The notes under the pieces were generated by a model. That model saw only the letters and a list, made by a program, of their open reading frames with translations, was not told the DNA's origin and did not search any database. The translations under genes and the position numbers were made by a program. This document shows, in pieces, positions 18,945 through 28,100 of a DNA stretch of 40,083 bases. Each line of letters opens with the position of its first letter. Position 1 is the stretch's first letter. Source of the DNA: Saprospiraceae bacterium (GTDB taxonomy: Bacteria > Bacteroidota > Bacteroidia > Chitinophagales > Saprospiraceae); contig JAHDFX010000023.1 of the NCBI GenBank assembly GCA_020627965.1, positions 1-40,083 on the forward strand. The letters run 5' to 3'.

Positions 18945-19703
18945 TTATTCATTCAAGCCCCAGTCATAGCTCATGTAACTGACTTTAGCATCTTTTGAAA
19001 GTTGTGTTTGGCTATATTGATTCAAATAATCGATCAGACTGCCTTTTTTAGTAAAATCGCCCTCAAACCAGGAGAATATTTTAGACAGTTCTACTTCACT
19101 TTTTGTTAGTTTGTTTCGAGAGCTATCATTAATGAAATCTTTTGTCTGCTGAGTTAGTTGTTGCTCAAGTTGAGCAACGAAATAGGCTTCATTCAACAAT
19201 TTTGGACAGGAAATAGAAGCACAGACAATGGCAAAGTGAATGCGTGGTTCGTCAAATTCCTTACGGAGAATTTCGTGTTCGATATGTCCCAGACTGTAAG
19301 CTTGTCCTTCGATACTGATAAATTCTTTATCCCAGACAGAGTTGATAAAAGGAACGCCACGTTTTATTTTCTTGATACTTTCTACCGGATAATTATCGAC
19401 GATCAACTGTACAGTGTAGGCATTATAGGCATTTATCCAATAAGCAAGTTGCTCATCTTTCGACCAGTTCTTATCGTTCGGATGATGGGTATTCATCAGA
19501 CTGAGGTACTTGTTGAGTTGGGCTTTATCGGCTACAAAACCTTTATAATTGACTTTGCCATCGCTACTTACGTGCTTTTGCAATAGTTCATGCCAGATAT
19601 CGTGCTGAATAGGCATGGAAGAAGACTCAACTGTAGGCCGGTTCTTATTGCTACATGCAAATAAGGTTATGGCAATTATACCAAGTAAAAGTATTTTTTT
19701 CAT
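18945..19703 (-). CDS. DUF547-family lipoprotein
   Basis: 252 residues. It begins with a lipoprotein signal (MKKILLLGIIAITLFAC-S; Cys17 would be lipidated), so it is anchored in the periplasm or outer membrane. DUF547 landmarks: LAYWINAYNAYTVQLI near residue 87, the VWDKEF segment, HIEHEILRKEFDEPRIHFA and the highly conserved ASISCPKLLNEAY near 165. The family is widespread and of unknown function; the conserved Cys and His hint at an enzyme. It lies 62 nt upstream of the GH16 gene on the same strand. Length is normal for the family. Confidence 0.9.
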   Translation of the reverse strand: MKKILLLGIIAITLFACSNKNRPTVESSSMPIQHDIWHELLQKHVSSDGKVNYKGFVADKAQLNKYLSLMNTHHPNDKNWSKDEQLAYWINAYNAYTVQLIVDNYPVESIKKIKRGVPFINSVWDKEFISIEGQAYSLGHIEHEILRKEFDEPRIHFAIVCASISCPKLLNEAYFVAQLEQQLTQQTKDFINDSSRNKLTKSEVELSKIFSWFEGDFTKKGSLIDYLNQYSQTQLSKDAKVSYMSYDWGLNE

Positions 19704-19748
19704 GTAAAAAGAACAGCCGGACAGGATAATCGTTCAGTCCAAGTGCTT

Positions 19749-19784
19749 AAAAAAAGGGCAAACAACTATAACAGTTGCTCGCCC
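19749..19784 (-). terminator. Intrinsic terminator with conserved upstream tag
   Basis: On the reverse strand GGGC-gag-CAACT / AGTTG-ttt-GCCC folds into a hairpin followed by TTTTTTT. It would end transcripts coming from the envelope cluster 22479-19918. The sequence just before the hairpin (GTTACTTAGACC on this strand) is shared with the terminator at 39605-39641. Confidence 0.8.
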
Positions 19785-19852
19785 ACTGGTCTAAGTAACA
19801 TCTCCTGATAAATACACAGCAAATAGAGCAAGGGGTTGTTTTCGTTAAATTA

Positions 19853-19878
19853 GGGGGTATAGCTGGGGCTATACCCCC
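19853..19878. terminator. GC-rich 11-bp hairpin after the envelope cluster
   Basis: GGGGGTATAGC and GCTATACCCCC are perfectly complementary around a TGGG loop, 40 nt after the last gene of the reverse cluster. There is no long T-run, so it may be a 3'-end stabiliser or act with the terminator at 19749-19784. The rest of the 214-bp gap shows nothing more. Confidence 0.65.
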
Positions 19879-19917
19879 ACCGTTTTATAGGTTACAGAGA
19901 CTCAGAATTTGTTTGAG

Positions 19918-20496
19918 TTATATTTTATCAGAGAAGTCATTTCCATCTTTGAAGCGTCGTCCTTGCCCGTTTTCGATAAGAACATCATTAGGGTCTCCAT
20001 TATCATCTATCATAAAAACAGACAATGAAACATCCTGAATACCATTTTCCTGTAAAGTGCCAGAGATAACCTTAGTAAGCAGATAAGTAGTGCCGTCGGT
20101 TCTTTCTGCATTTAATTCTACGTACACCGTAAAATTATTTCCTTCTCCCGATACAAAACTCCCTAATCCCTGTCCGGAAGAGCTGGCTTGCGTATAATCT
20201 ACTTTGATGGTCAGGTCATTTTCATCGAAATCATAAAAGGTGATTCGTTCATCAGCAAAAGAACCGGATGTATTACTATCAGGGAAATTGCTTTCCACAA
20301 GTATTAAGGGTGATATAAGGTACGAACCCGACAGGTTTGGCGGATTGAATCCTTCATGTATGGGTTGGCCGTTATCCTCAATTTCAGCAAGAATTTCATC
20401 AGGGATAAAGTCCTGTCCTGGAATAACCTCTGATTGATCTTTACAACAAGCAGATAAGCAGAGGATGATCGATAGGTATATGAATAGTTTTTTCAT
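19918..20496 (-). CDS. Lipoprotein of unknown function
   Basis: 192 residues with a lipobox at LSACC (Cys about 17), so it is a lipoprotein. The mature part begins with a disordered acidic stretch (KDQSEVIPGQDFIPDEI) and continues as a beta-rich domain (GSYLISPLILVES, ERITFYDFDENDLTIKVDY, NFTVYVELNAERTDGTTYLLTKVISGT) with the look of a lipocalin-like sandwich. No family is recognised. It is last in a four-gene reverse cluster and starts 27 nt after the upstream gene, so they are probably co-transcribed. Confidence 0.65.
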   Translation of the reverse strand: MKKLFIYLSIILCLSACCKDQSEVIPGQDFIPDEILAEIEDNGQPIHEGFNPPNLSGSYLISPLILVESNFPDSNTSGSFADERITFYDFDENDLTIKVDYTQASSSGQGLGSFVSGEGNNFTVYVELNAERTDGTTYLLTKVISGTLQENGIQDVSLSVFMIDDNGDPNDVLIENGQGRRFKDGNDFSDKI

Positions 20497-20523
20497 TTTA
20501 TAGTGTTTTGATGGTTGTGTTTA

Positions 20524-21129
20524 TTAATTAAATCTGAAAACCAAACCTGCCTTAGAGCAGGATACGTTGTCAATGCCATGCTCCAAAAATATGCCCATAC
20601 CATTTAAGAGGTAATATCTCAGTCCGCCGAAAACACCTACATCGGCATCCATCCTTGTAAGGGGTGAACTGTCAGAGCTGTTATTGGCTATGCCAAGTCT
20701 GGTATTAATTGCCATACCAGAGTAAAGGTCTAGGCGTTGACCCAAGTTGAGATGGTAAGCAATGCGTGGACTAAGGGTATAATATCCGTATTGTAGTCCG
20801 GTATTGCTTTCTTTCGGGCGCCATCTAAATACTCCGCCAGATAAGCCTACACCTATATTGTATTTAGAAGCTACTTCAAAATGGAACGGAAGAGCAGGTA
20901 CCTGAAACTTGTTCGTATTATTGGAAATCCCAATATTGTTCTTGAAACCATAGCCAAGACCAATAGCGACAGTACCTTTTGAAAAACTTCCAGACTCATC
21001 GAAAATACGTATGTTTTCACGCATCCAGTCCAGCACTTTGTTTTCCGCAGGTGTATCAGATTGCGAAAAGCTGCTTTGAGGTAATCCTGCAAGGCAGGCT
21101 AATAAAATGATATAAATTGAAAGTTTCAT
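20524..21129 (-). CDS. Probable outer-membrane beta-barrel protein
   Basis: 201 residues with a signal peptide ending at SSFSQ (about 23). The body alternates hydrophobic and polar residues with many glycines (GTVAIGLGYGFKNNIG, YNIGVGLSGGVFRW, LQYGYYTLSPRIAYHL, DADVGVFGGLRYYL) and ends in a short aromatic strand (SKAGLVFRFN), the usual signature for assembly by the BAM machinery. It would form a small 8-stranded barrel. No specific family is recognised. It lies between a lipoprotein gene and, across a cruciform-forming gap, an ILPF-type periplasmic protein. Confidence 0.65.
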   Translation of the reverse strand: MKLSIYIILLACLAGLPQSSFSQSDTPAENKVLDWMRENIRIFDESGSFSKGTVAIGLGYGFKNNIGISNNTNKFQVPALPFHFEVASKYNIGVGLSGGVFRWRPKESNTGLQYGYYTLSPRIAYHLNLGQRLDLYSGMAINTRLGIANNSSDSSPLTRMDADVGVFGGLRYYLLNGMGIFLEHGIDNVSCSKAGLVFRFN

Positions 21130-21172
21130 AATGAATTTATTTTGAGTGTGTGCATGTCCGAAATTGCTTAGA

Positions 21173-21245
21173 ACTTAGCTTACAGAACACTAGAGTTGGT
21201 AGGCTGGTAGTTTGAGCTACAAGCCTACCGAACATCTAGCTAAGT
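21173..21245. repeat. Nested intergenic inverted repeat
   Basis: Outer arms ACTTAGCT (21173-21180) and AGCTAAGT (21238-21245) enclose CTAGA/TCTAG and an inner stem GGTAGGCT (21198-21205) with AGCCTACC (21222-21229), plus GTAG/CTAC. The whole 73-nt gap between the 217- and 201-residue genes could form one long hairpin. No T-run follows on either strand, so it looks like an RNA processing or attenuation structure, or a small repeat element, and not an intrinsic terminator. Confidence 0.7.
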
Positions 21246-21246
21246 C

Positions 21247-21900
21247 TTATTTTTTTCTATAAGGACTAATTCTTACATATTCCTTGATAAAGCTTTCAAT
21301 AGCTCTATCAGCATTACTAATACCGCCACGAACTTTGTATTCCCAGCTCCAAATCAGTTTGCCAGATTTGGCATCATATAACCTTGAGTTAATGTTTGCT
21401 TTCGATTTCGGACCTAATGAAAGACCTGTGAAAATTTGGGTAGCAGCATTGATCGCCATTGCTTTCTGCCTATCTTTAGAAGTGAGCGGTTCAGTCGTCT
21501 TTGCTTTATTAATAAAAATACCGTCTACTTTGAGAATAGCTGCCAGCTCACCAGGCTCGTAATCCAGATAGTTTTCAATGGTGATACCATTTTTTCTTAG
21601 AATTCTATTCGTCTGATCAATATCCTGCACTTCAATGTCTTTTCTTCTCAATCTTTTGACAAGGTGAGCATAGAAACTTGTTTGCATTTCGATACCTTTT
21701 TCTAATTCACCAGCTTTTATGTCTTCATCAGACAACTCTGCCGGTTTGGAATTGGCATCTACAGTGACATCAAAAGGCAGTATAGCAAAGCTCTTATGTT
21801 CTTGGATGTAGTTGTTGAGTCCTTTTATTTTAAAGGGCTTATTTTGTGCATTTAAACATTGTGATATTATTATCATCACAATCAATATCCTGAATTTCAT
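21247..21900 (-). CDS. Exported protein with CsgG/GNA1162-like features, function unknown
   Basis: 217 residues; signal peptide 1-18 (SQCLNAQ). The mature protein opens with HKSFAILPFDVTVDANS, the 'ILPF' strand seen in CsgG-, GNA1162- and TolB-N-like periplasmic or lipoprotein domains. A helix follows (MQTSFYAHLVKRLRRKDIEVQD), then LAAILKVDGIFINKAKTTEP and INSRLYDAKSGKLIWSWEY near the end, which match the strand order of those folds. No lipobox, so it should be soluble in the periplasm. It starts 57 nt after the 173-residue barrel gene and belongs to the same reverse cluster. Similarity is by pattern only. Confidence 0.55.
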   Translation of the reverse strand: MKFRILIVMIIISQCLNAQNKPFKIKGLNNYIQEHKSFAILPFDVTVDANSKPAELSDEDIKAGELEKGIEMQTSFYAHLVKRLRRKDIEVQDIDQTNRILRKNGITIENYLDYEPGELAAILKVDGIFINKAKTTEPLTSKDRQKAMAINAATQIFTGLSLGPKSKANINSRLYDAKSGKLIWSWEYKVRGGISNADRAIESFIKEYVRISPYRKK

Positions 21901-21957
21901 AATTTCTTATTTGATTTTGGAAAATATAGTTAAGGGGTTGGTGTTGATTGCAGCAGG

Positions 21958-22479
21958 TTATCTGCCGCCAAAACCAAATCCAACCTGAAGTAATGATTGT
22001 TGGTGTCTGCCTACTTCAGCGAAGACGGCGAACTTCCCCATTTTTAATTCTGCACCTATAGCACCTCCGGTATAAAAAGCGTTCAAACCGCCAAAGGAGC
22101 TGAATTCATCGGAGAGGATATACCAGTTATAGCCTGTAGTGACCTTGGCATATACATCAAAGATGCGTGCATCCATTCCTTCAATAAATTCTAAAGGATG
22201 AATACTGGCCAAAGCACCGAATGATGCCAGATGTACGTTATAATAATCGTCTCCATATTGGCCATAACCTACGTATCCGCCTGTTTGAAATGCATCATTA
22301 CCGATGATATCACTCAGGAAAGGTGTTTTACCTTCATAGAAAATACCGGGAATTTTAGTTGTTCCGAGATAATTTCTTGGTACTAATTGTACTCCAATGT
22401 TTGAACGTATCTGTGCGTGAACTTTGAGACTGCATAAGCCTAGTATCATAAACAAGGCTACATATCTAAGATTCTTCAT
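21958..22479 (-). CDS. Small outer-membrane beta-barrel-like protein
   Basis: 173 residues, signal peptide ending LKVHAQ (about 23). The body is glycine- and aromatic-rich with alternating strands (TGGYVGYGQYGDDYYNVHLA, YAKVTTGYNWYIL, FYTGGAIGAELKMGKFAVFAEVGR), and it ends LLQVGFGFGGR. This fits an 8-stranded outer-membrane barrel of the opacity/OmpX-like size class. It is first in the four-gene reverse cluster (22479 to 19918). Function unknown. Confidence 0.6.
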   Translation of the reverse strand: MKNLRYVALFMILGLCSLKVHAQIRSNIGVQLVPRNYLGTTKIPGIFYEGKTPFLSDIIGNDAFQTGGYVGYGQYGDDYYNVHLASFGALASIHPLEFIEGMDARIFDVYAKVTTGYNWYILSDEFSSFGGLNAFYTGGAIGAELKMGKFAVFAEVGRHQQSLLQVGFGFGGR

Positions 22480-22953
22480 GATTTGACTTTTTTAAATGAT
22501 TTAAAATGATTATTACTATTGTTTCAATTGAGGTATTTAAGTTGCGCAACTACTCAATTATGTTGGCATCAGAAAAATGTCAGGTTTTTTTTAATTTTTT
22601 TTGTGCTGGTCAAAATTCCTTTGAATAATGACCAGCACATATCTTATACATTCTTTGCATATCTCAGGTATAAGATGTTACACAGGCAAATGTATCTGCA
22701 TTTGATAAGGGAAGCCGAATATTAGGAGTACCCAGAAAAAGCTTTTTTTAGATTGAAGAGTTTTGTTTTTTTATTTAAAAATTTGATATTTAGTTTTTTA
22801 TGTGCTGTAATTTTTAGTTGAAAAAACCAAATATTTACAGAACAAGAGGTCGAAGTAACGCTTGAAGAGCTTTTGGTTTGTAATTAAATATTTAATATGG
22901 AGTGTAGACTTGAAGCTTAAAATGAAGTTTATTATTAATGTAGAAATTAGATC
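22480..22953. promoter_or_regulatory. Divergent intergenic region with two dyads
   Basis: 474 bp. Two dyads are plain. First, AATTGAG (22526-22532) and CTCAATT (22553-22559) flank the perfect 12-mer palindrome AGTTGCGCAACT (22540-22551). Second, an 11-bp stem TGTGCTGGTCA / TGACCAGCACA (22602-22612, 22629-22639) is preceded by two T-runs. On the reverse strand TACATTTG (22687-22694) matches the -7 consensus but lacks a good -33. The remainder is AT-rich and without coding signal. Confidence 0.5.
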
Positions 22954-24363
22954 ATGTTAAAGACAAGATTACACGAACTACTTGAATGTTTAAGTGAAGA
23001 GGATTTAAAAAAAATTAAAAGTCGTCTGGCAAGCCAGTTTAAGCGAGAAACTAAGATCAGGCGTCTATTCGCTTATCTTTATAAATCTTATCCTTCGTCT
23101 CTTCGCAAAAAACTGCCTTCTAAAGAAATGGTTTTCAAAGAATTATTTGGGGATAGCCCTTTTAATGAAGGAAATCTTGCTGAAGTTAGCTTCCGATTAA
23201 CAAAAGAAGTAGAGCAATTTCTGATTAATAAAGAAATAGAGGAGTCCCTGTCCTTACAAGACACTTTACTATGTAGGGCATTAAAAAGAAAAGGAAATGA
23301 CAAATTATTTGGTCAAAAAAACCGGAAGAGACTAGAGGCTATAAAGAAAGAACAAACCAAGGGGCGAGCGGATTATCAGGCGCTATTTGAACTTGAATAC
23401 CAAGTTAGTTTTCATAGAGCGACTAAAAAATTTACTACAAACTACAAACAACAATTGGTCAACACTTCTACCCAACTGGATTATTCTTATTTATATAATA
23501 AATTACACATAGCCTGTGAACTAATTAGCAATGGACTTATTATAGCAAATGATGACCTGACAGGATTGCTACCTGTTCCAATAGATGTACTTAATCAGCG
23601 ACGAGATGAGCTACCTACTACTATTCAGTGGTATCTGGATATACTGTGCTTGTACGAAACAAATGACGAGCAATTATATGAAAGATTAGAGCGCAAATTG
23701 TTGGTAGACAATATATCTATTAGCAAAGATGAACATTATAATTTTACCATTTTTCTATACAATTATTGTAACCAGAAGTATAAAACCAGCAAAGAAACTA
23801 CTGCTAAATTAGCAGGATTGTATAAGTTTATGATAACCAAAGAAATGCTCATTGAAGATGCTTATATAACCGTAGTGAATTATTACAACAGCATCAATAT
23901 TTTATTAGGCGCAAATGAAATTTCTTTTGCTAAAAAAATGCTTACTTACTCAGACTATTTGAGCCCGGACGAGGATAAAGAAAATTGTAAACTTTTAACT
24001 TTTGCAATGGTAGATTTTGCAGAGAGCAATTACAAGATAGCTCTAATAAAACTGAAGCAGATCAACTTTAAAAATGTTTTATATAGTTTAACTACGAAAT
24101 GCCTTACAGTCAGAACTTATTATGAAATGGGAGATTATGTTCTTGCTATCAAAGAAGCAAAAAATGCCCGGCGCTACCTGAATAATACTAAGTTATCAGA
24201 GAACTATATAATACGCAACAAACACTTTTTCAATTTTGTGAGTGCCTTATCCCAGCACAAAAAAAACAGCACTCCGTCGAAGGAAGTGCTGTCTGAATAT
24301 TTAGATAATTACGAATCTATAGTGTATATAGAATGGTGCAGTCAAAAACTTGCTGAACTCTAA
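22954..24363 (+). CDS. Helical-repeat (TPR-like) cytoplasmic protein, unknown function
   Basis: 469 residues with no signal peptide or membrane segment. The N-terminus (LHELLECLSEEDLKKIKSRL, then LFAYLYKSYP, LPSKEMVFKELFGDSPFNEG and a helix VEQFL) resembles a helical protein family I have seen in Saprospiraceae-type genomes with no assigned role. The C-terminal half contains TPR-like helix pairs (FAMVDFAESNYKIALIKLKQ; LTVRTYYEMGDYVLAIKEAKNARRYL). It is likely a protein-protein interaction scaffold. Its stop codon is only 2 nt from the stop of the convergent sorting-domain mini-protein, so antisense overlap of the two transcripts is unavoidable. No catalytic motif seen. Confidence 0.65.
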   Translation: MLKTRLHELLECLSEEDLKKIKSRLASQFKRETKIRRLFAYLYKSYPSSLRKKLPSKEMVFKELFGDSPFNEGNLAEVSFRLTKEVEQFLINKEIEESLSLQDTLLCRALKRKGNDKLFGQKNRKRLEAIKKEQTKGRADYQALFELEYQVSFHRATKKFTTNYKQQLVNTSTQLDYSYLYNKLHIACELISNGLIIANDDLTGLLPVPIDVLNQRRDELPTTIQWYLDILCLYETNDEQLYERLERKLLVDNISISKDEHYNFTIFLYNYCNQKYKTSKETTAKLAGLYKFMITKEMLIEDAYITVVNYYNSINILLGANEISFAKKMLTYSDYLSPDEDKENCKLLTFAMVDFAESNYKIALIKLKQINFKNVLYSLTTKCLTVRTYYEMGDYVLAIKEAKNARRYLNNTKLSENYIIRNKHFFNFVSALSQHKKNSTPSKEVLSEYLDNYESIVYIEWCSQKLAEL

Positions 24364-24365
24364 AA

Positions 24366-24761
24366 TTATTCAAGATAGAAATGTTCTGTCTCAACGTAAG
24401 GCCCGATTCGGACTTGTACAATGTAATTACCTGTAGGTAAAGATTCAGTATCAAATACCACGATTTTGCCATTCGTTGATTGTGTTTGAATAAGCTGACC
24501 GGCAGCATTGTATAATCTGACCTTTGCCAGTTTATTCTGTAGTTTTGAAGGCAATTGAGTTCTGTCTATATGAACTTCTATTTGTCTTCCTACCTGAGCA
24601 ATAGTGACTGTACCTCCCTGCGGAGCAATACTATTGACGGAGATAGTGGTTGGAATAGTGGTATTGTTTACCTGTAAAAATGTGGCAGCTTTGGAATTTA
24701 AAGTGCAGCCAATTACTAATAATGTGGCAAAAAGCCATTTTGTTAAGAAACTCATCATCAA
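24366..24761 (-). CDS. Small exported protein consisting mainly of a T9SS-sorting-domain-like fold
   Basis: 131 residues with a signal peptide (MMMSFLTKWLF…NSKA; any of the three Met may be the start). The mature part is one beta-sandwich segment. It contains IAPQGGTVTIAQVGRQIEV, then LAKVRLYNAAGQLIQTQS, IVVFDTESLPTGNYIVQV and the end ETEHFYLE. The last about 65 residues follow the type A T9SS C-terminal domain (L-x-x-V-x-x-Y-x-x-x-G … LPxGxYxVxV), but no cargo domain precedes them and the usual basic C-terminus is absent. A paralogue runs off the window at 39770-40083. Role unknown; it might be a decoy, surface stub or adaptor. Confidence 0.65.
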   Translation of the reverse strand: MMMSFLTKWLFATLLVIGCTLNSKAATFLQVNNTTIPTTISVNSIAPQGGTVTIAQVGRQIEVHIDRTQLPSKLQNKLAKVRLYNAAGQLIQTQSTNGKIVVFDTESLPTGNYIVQVRIGPYVETEHFYLE

Positions 24762-25141
24762 AAATTTATCGGATCAAAAATCCAGTCCGGATACAGGCTG
24801 AGCCGTATCTGTCTGGGGAGATAAAAATTGAGTGAGCGTGTTGTGAAGGCCTTCTTTGCACACCCGACGCAGAAAACTTATTCGTTTGGCGAGAAGAGAA
24901 ATATCAAGCAATTAGTATATTTAATTTTTTTTATTACCTTTACCTCGCATATCTCTTCAACCGAATTAATTGTTTTCATTAATTTGTGTTGGATCTTCCT
25001 TTTTTGTCAGGTTATTTCAGGGCATTTTTCTGTTTTTTTATTGGAAACTTCATCAAAACACAACTTGTCTTGACAAAAATCTTGTATTTTCTTGCTGGGT
25101 AATGTGTTGACTGTTAAGTGGTTGTAAAAATTAACTTAATT
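24762..25141. other. Divergent intergenic region, mostly AT-rich
   Basis: 380 bp between the reverse mini-protein and the CHAT gene. A 10-bp palindrome GAAGGCCTTC (24845-24854) lies in a longer loose dyad (GTGT…ACAC). No exact TAnnTTTG promoter is visible before the CHAT gene. No convincing coding signal. Confidence 0.45.
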
Positions 25142-28100
25142 ATGAAACGAATTTTATTTTTAATACTGTTTTTTTTGCCTTTGGTAGTTTTTTCGCAGAA
25201 TCGATTTGAGGATGTCGTCAAGGCTATGCAGCTAGGGAACATCAAAGCATTTGATCCCGAAGGATTTTCACGTGTGCGTAAAGCCGCCGTCTATGGTGAT
25301 CTAGTGTTAGGCAGTGGAACTGAAGGCTTTCGGGGAGCAGGTATACGAAGCTGCCCAAACTTGATGTATAATATAGATTTGAAGAATAACCAATATTTTA
25401 CTGAGGGAGATTTATTGGAACGAATGGAACACCAAATAAAAACAGAGCAGCGGTTGAAAGAAGGCGATAAAGCGAGATTTATTACTCAAATCAAAGAGGA
25501 ACCCTTTGATGTTTATCAAGCTGCGGGTTTTTTCCTGATCGGGCAGGCAGCTTATTTAAGAGAAGATTATTATCGGGCGGCTAATGCTTTTATGATAAGT
25601 CAGGATTTATTTAGAATAGCGAAAGCAGAAGAATTAATACTTGCTCGTGTAGACATGGCAGCTACCCTATCTCGATTGAAGGCAAAGGGAGAAATTGATC
25701 TGGAAAAATTGGTTATGACAGACGGGCGTTTATTTCAAGATTCATTTGGAGGGAAAAGTATTACCAATTTATTGCAACATTTACTTCGTAAAGGAGAAAA
25801 CCCCTGTGTAAGAAAAGTAGACCCTCTTTCTTCAGATGGATTACTTATACGAACCTATAATCTATACTGGAAGTATGTAAATGTTGTAAAGATTGATCTG
25901 AACTCACTATTTAGAACACCACATAAAGATAATTCACTCGTGGCAGCTTTAGTTGATGCAGAAAAAGAAGTAGAAGAGAAAATAGAGATCGATCAGGATA
26001 GTATGAGAGTAGTTTCGGATAGCAGGAATAAAAACTTTGAAGTAGGCATTAGAGCATTAAAAGACCCCTTAGTAAATACTTTTTTGTTTAACAGGATACA
26101 AGGAGCAAATGATCTGGTTCCTCAGTTTAGAAGGGATGAAGATTTGTTAAGGCAATTTGGAACTATGTCTGACTTTATGTTGACAAAGAGCGGATTAAAA
26201 TATGATCTGTCCATTTCCTGTGCTACCTGGAAACCACTAAAATACAACCCGGCTGAGTCTGAAATTTTTGAAAAAGACTTACGCCAGATCATTAGTAATG
26301 TCAAAAAAAATAATCTTCAAAAATCACTGCTATACAAACATTTGGCGAATCATTTTTATGTACAAAATCAATTAGATAGTGCAGCTTTTTACATTAGAAA
26401 AACTTACCAAGTTCAGCAGAAAATTTTACCCGGATTAAAGCTAGCCAGAAAAAATGCAGTCCTGGGCTTTTTTAATTATTTGGAAGGAAATTATGAAACA
26501 GCACTGGCAAAAAGCTTACAAGCTATTGAAAAACAAACAAATGACCCGACTGCATTTTACACCCATCATACGCTGGGGCTCATCTATAAAGCTCAAGGCG
26601 ACATAGTAAAAGCGCTCGAACACTTTGAGTCAGCAACTCGACTAATCGAACAAAATTTAAGTGAACTAAAACGGGAAAGTAGCAGAGAGTTTTTTATTCA
26701 GGCAACCTATGATACTTATAATGAACTTGTCGATATATATGCTATACAAAGACGGAGTGAGGATGTCTTTAATACTATTGCAAAAAGCAAAAATCAACTT
26801 TTACGGCAGTCTATTTCTCGCCGGGCTCAACTTGTAGATCAGGATTTGATACGCTATCAGAATGCTTACAAAGATGAAATTAATGAAATTAATCAGGCAA
26901 GCGATCATGAAGAATCCGATCAGGAGACGGTAGATGTTCTTAATGGTTTTTATCACCTTATGTATCAGGGAGAGAGAGAACATGAACAGTTGAGATATGT
27001 GAGTGAAATAGCTGATGCTCAAGCTCCTGTACAATATAAATATCTTAAAAACTATATTGCTGAAAATGAAGTCTACCTGCTTTTTGACGAAAGTGGCGAC
27101 TCAGTCACTTGTTATATGTATGACCATCGAAATTTAGAGCGTAATGAATTGACAAAAGTCGCCCTGTGTTCCAAAACAGAGCTTGAAACCCTAATGCTTG
27201 ACTTCCGCAGAGATTTTGTAGAAGAAAAAGGGAAAACATCGTATGAAGCTCTATTTAAGAGTATTCGTCCGATCTATGAGAAAGTCTGGGAAAAAATTGA
27301 AAGCAAAGAACTGAATGGAACAAAAATGATAGCCGGTAAAAATTTAATTATTGATCCGGTTGGAGCTTTGCACTATTTTCCTTTTGAACTCATTTTTAAT
27401 GACGCAAAACCTGATGAAGATGGGATATATAATTATCTGATTAAGAATCATGATATAAGATATGCCTTGCTATTGAATCAAAAAAAGAAACAAGTTGATT
27501 ATGAGAAAGACTTATTAGCTTTTGGCAATCCAATTTTTAATAATGCTTTTAATGTTGATCTGGATACTGCGGGCTTTTATAGAGGAGAAAAACTGGTTGC
27601 ATTACCACACACTCGCAATGAAATTGAAGCGATAGCAGCCCAGTTTGCTGATGATCGAAAAAGTATTTTTACCGCTCAAAAAGCTACCGAAGACAATTTT
27701 AAAAAATTAAGTACTAGTGGTGAACTTGACCATTATAGGCTTATTCATTTTGCTACACACGGTCTGGTGGATTACGAAAATCCTGAATTTAGTGCAATTG
27801 CGCTGAATCAGGATAAGAACCCTCAAGAAGATGGGTTTATTCAGTATTTTGAAATCGTTAGTAAAGATGTCAAACTAAATGCCGAACTCGTTGTATTATC
27901 TGCCTGTGAAACAGGACTCGGACAGCTTTCTCAAACAGAAGGAATGAATAGCCTGGCTAATGCCTTCGTGAAGTCTGGAGCAAAGGGAGTGGTTATGAGT
28001 AAATGGAAAGTATTAGACTCAAAAACAGCCTCGTTTTTTCAGGACTTTTATAAAGAGTTGATGAATAGTCAATCAAAAAATAAAGCAGAAATACTGGCTG

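Noticed and set aside
22519-22725. Forward ORF of 68 codons in the 474-bp gap
   Set aside because: Runs through palindromes and poly-T tracts, with no recognisable motif or upstream signal.
22850-22864. GGTCGAAGTAACGCTT resembles the tag at 39644-39659
   Set aside because: One mismatch in 16 with no hairpin beside it; matches of this quality are expected by chance in 40 kb.
24828-25073. Forward ORF of 81 codons before the CHAT gene
   Set aside because: AT-rich, low-complexity hydrophobic translation without a signal or family match; likely non-coding leader.
25118-25141. GTG start eight codons upstream of the CHAT ATG
   Set aside because: It would add MVVKINLI ahead of a perfect signal peptide; the ATG at 25142 fits better.
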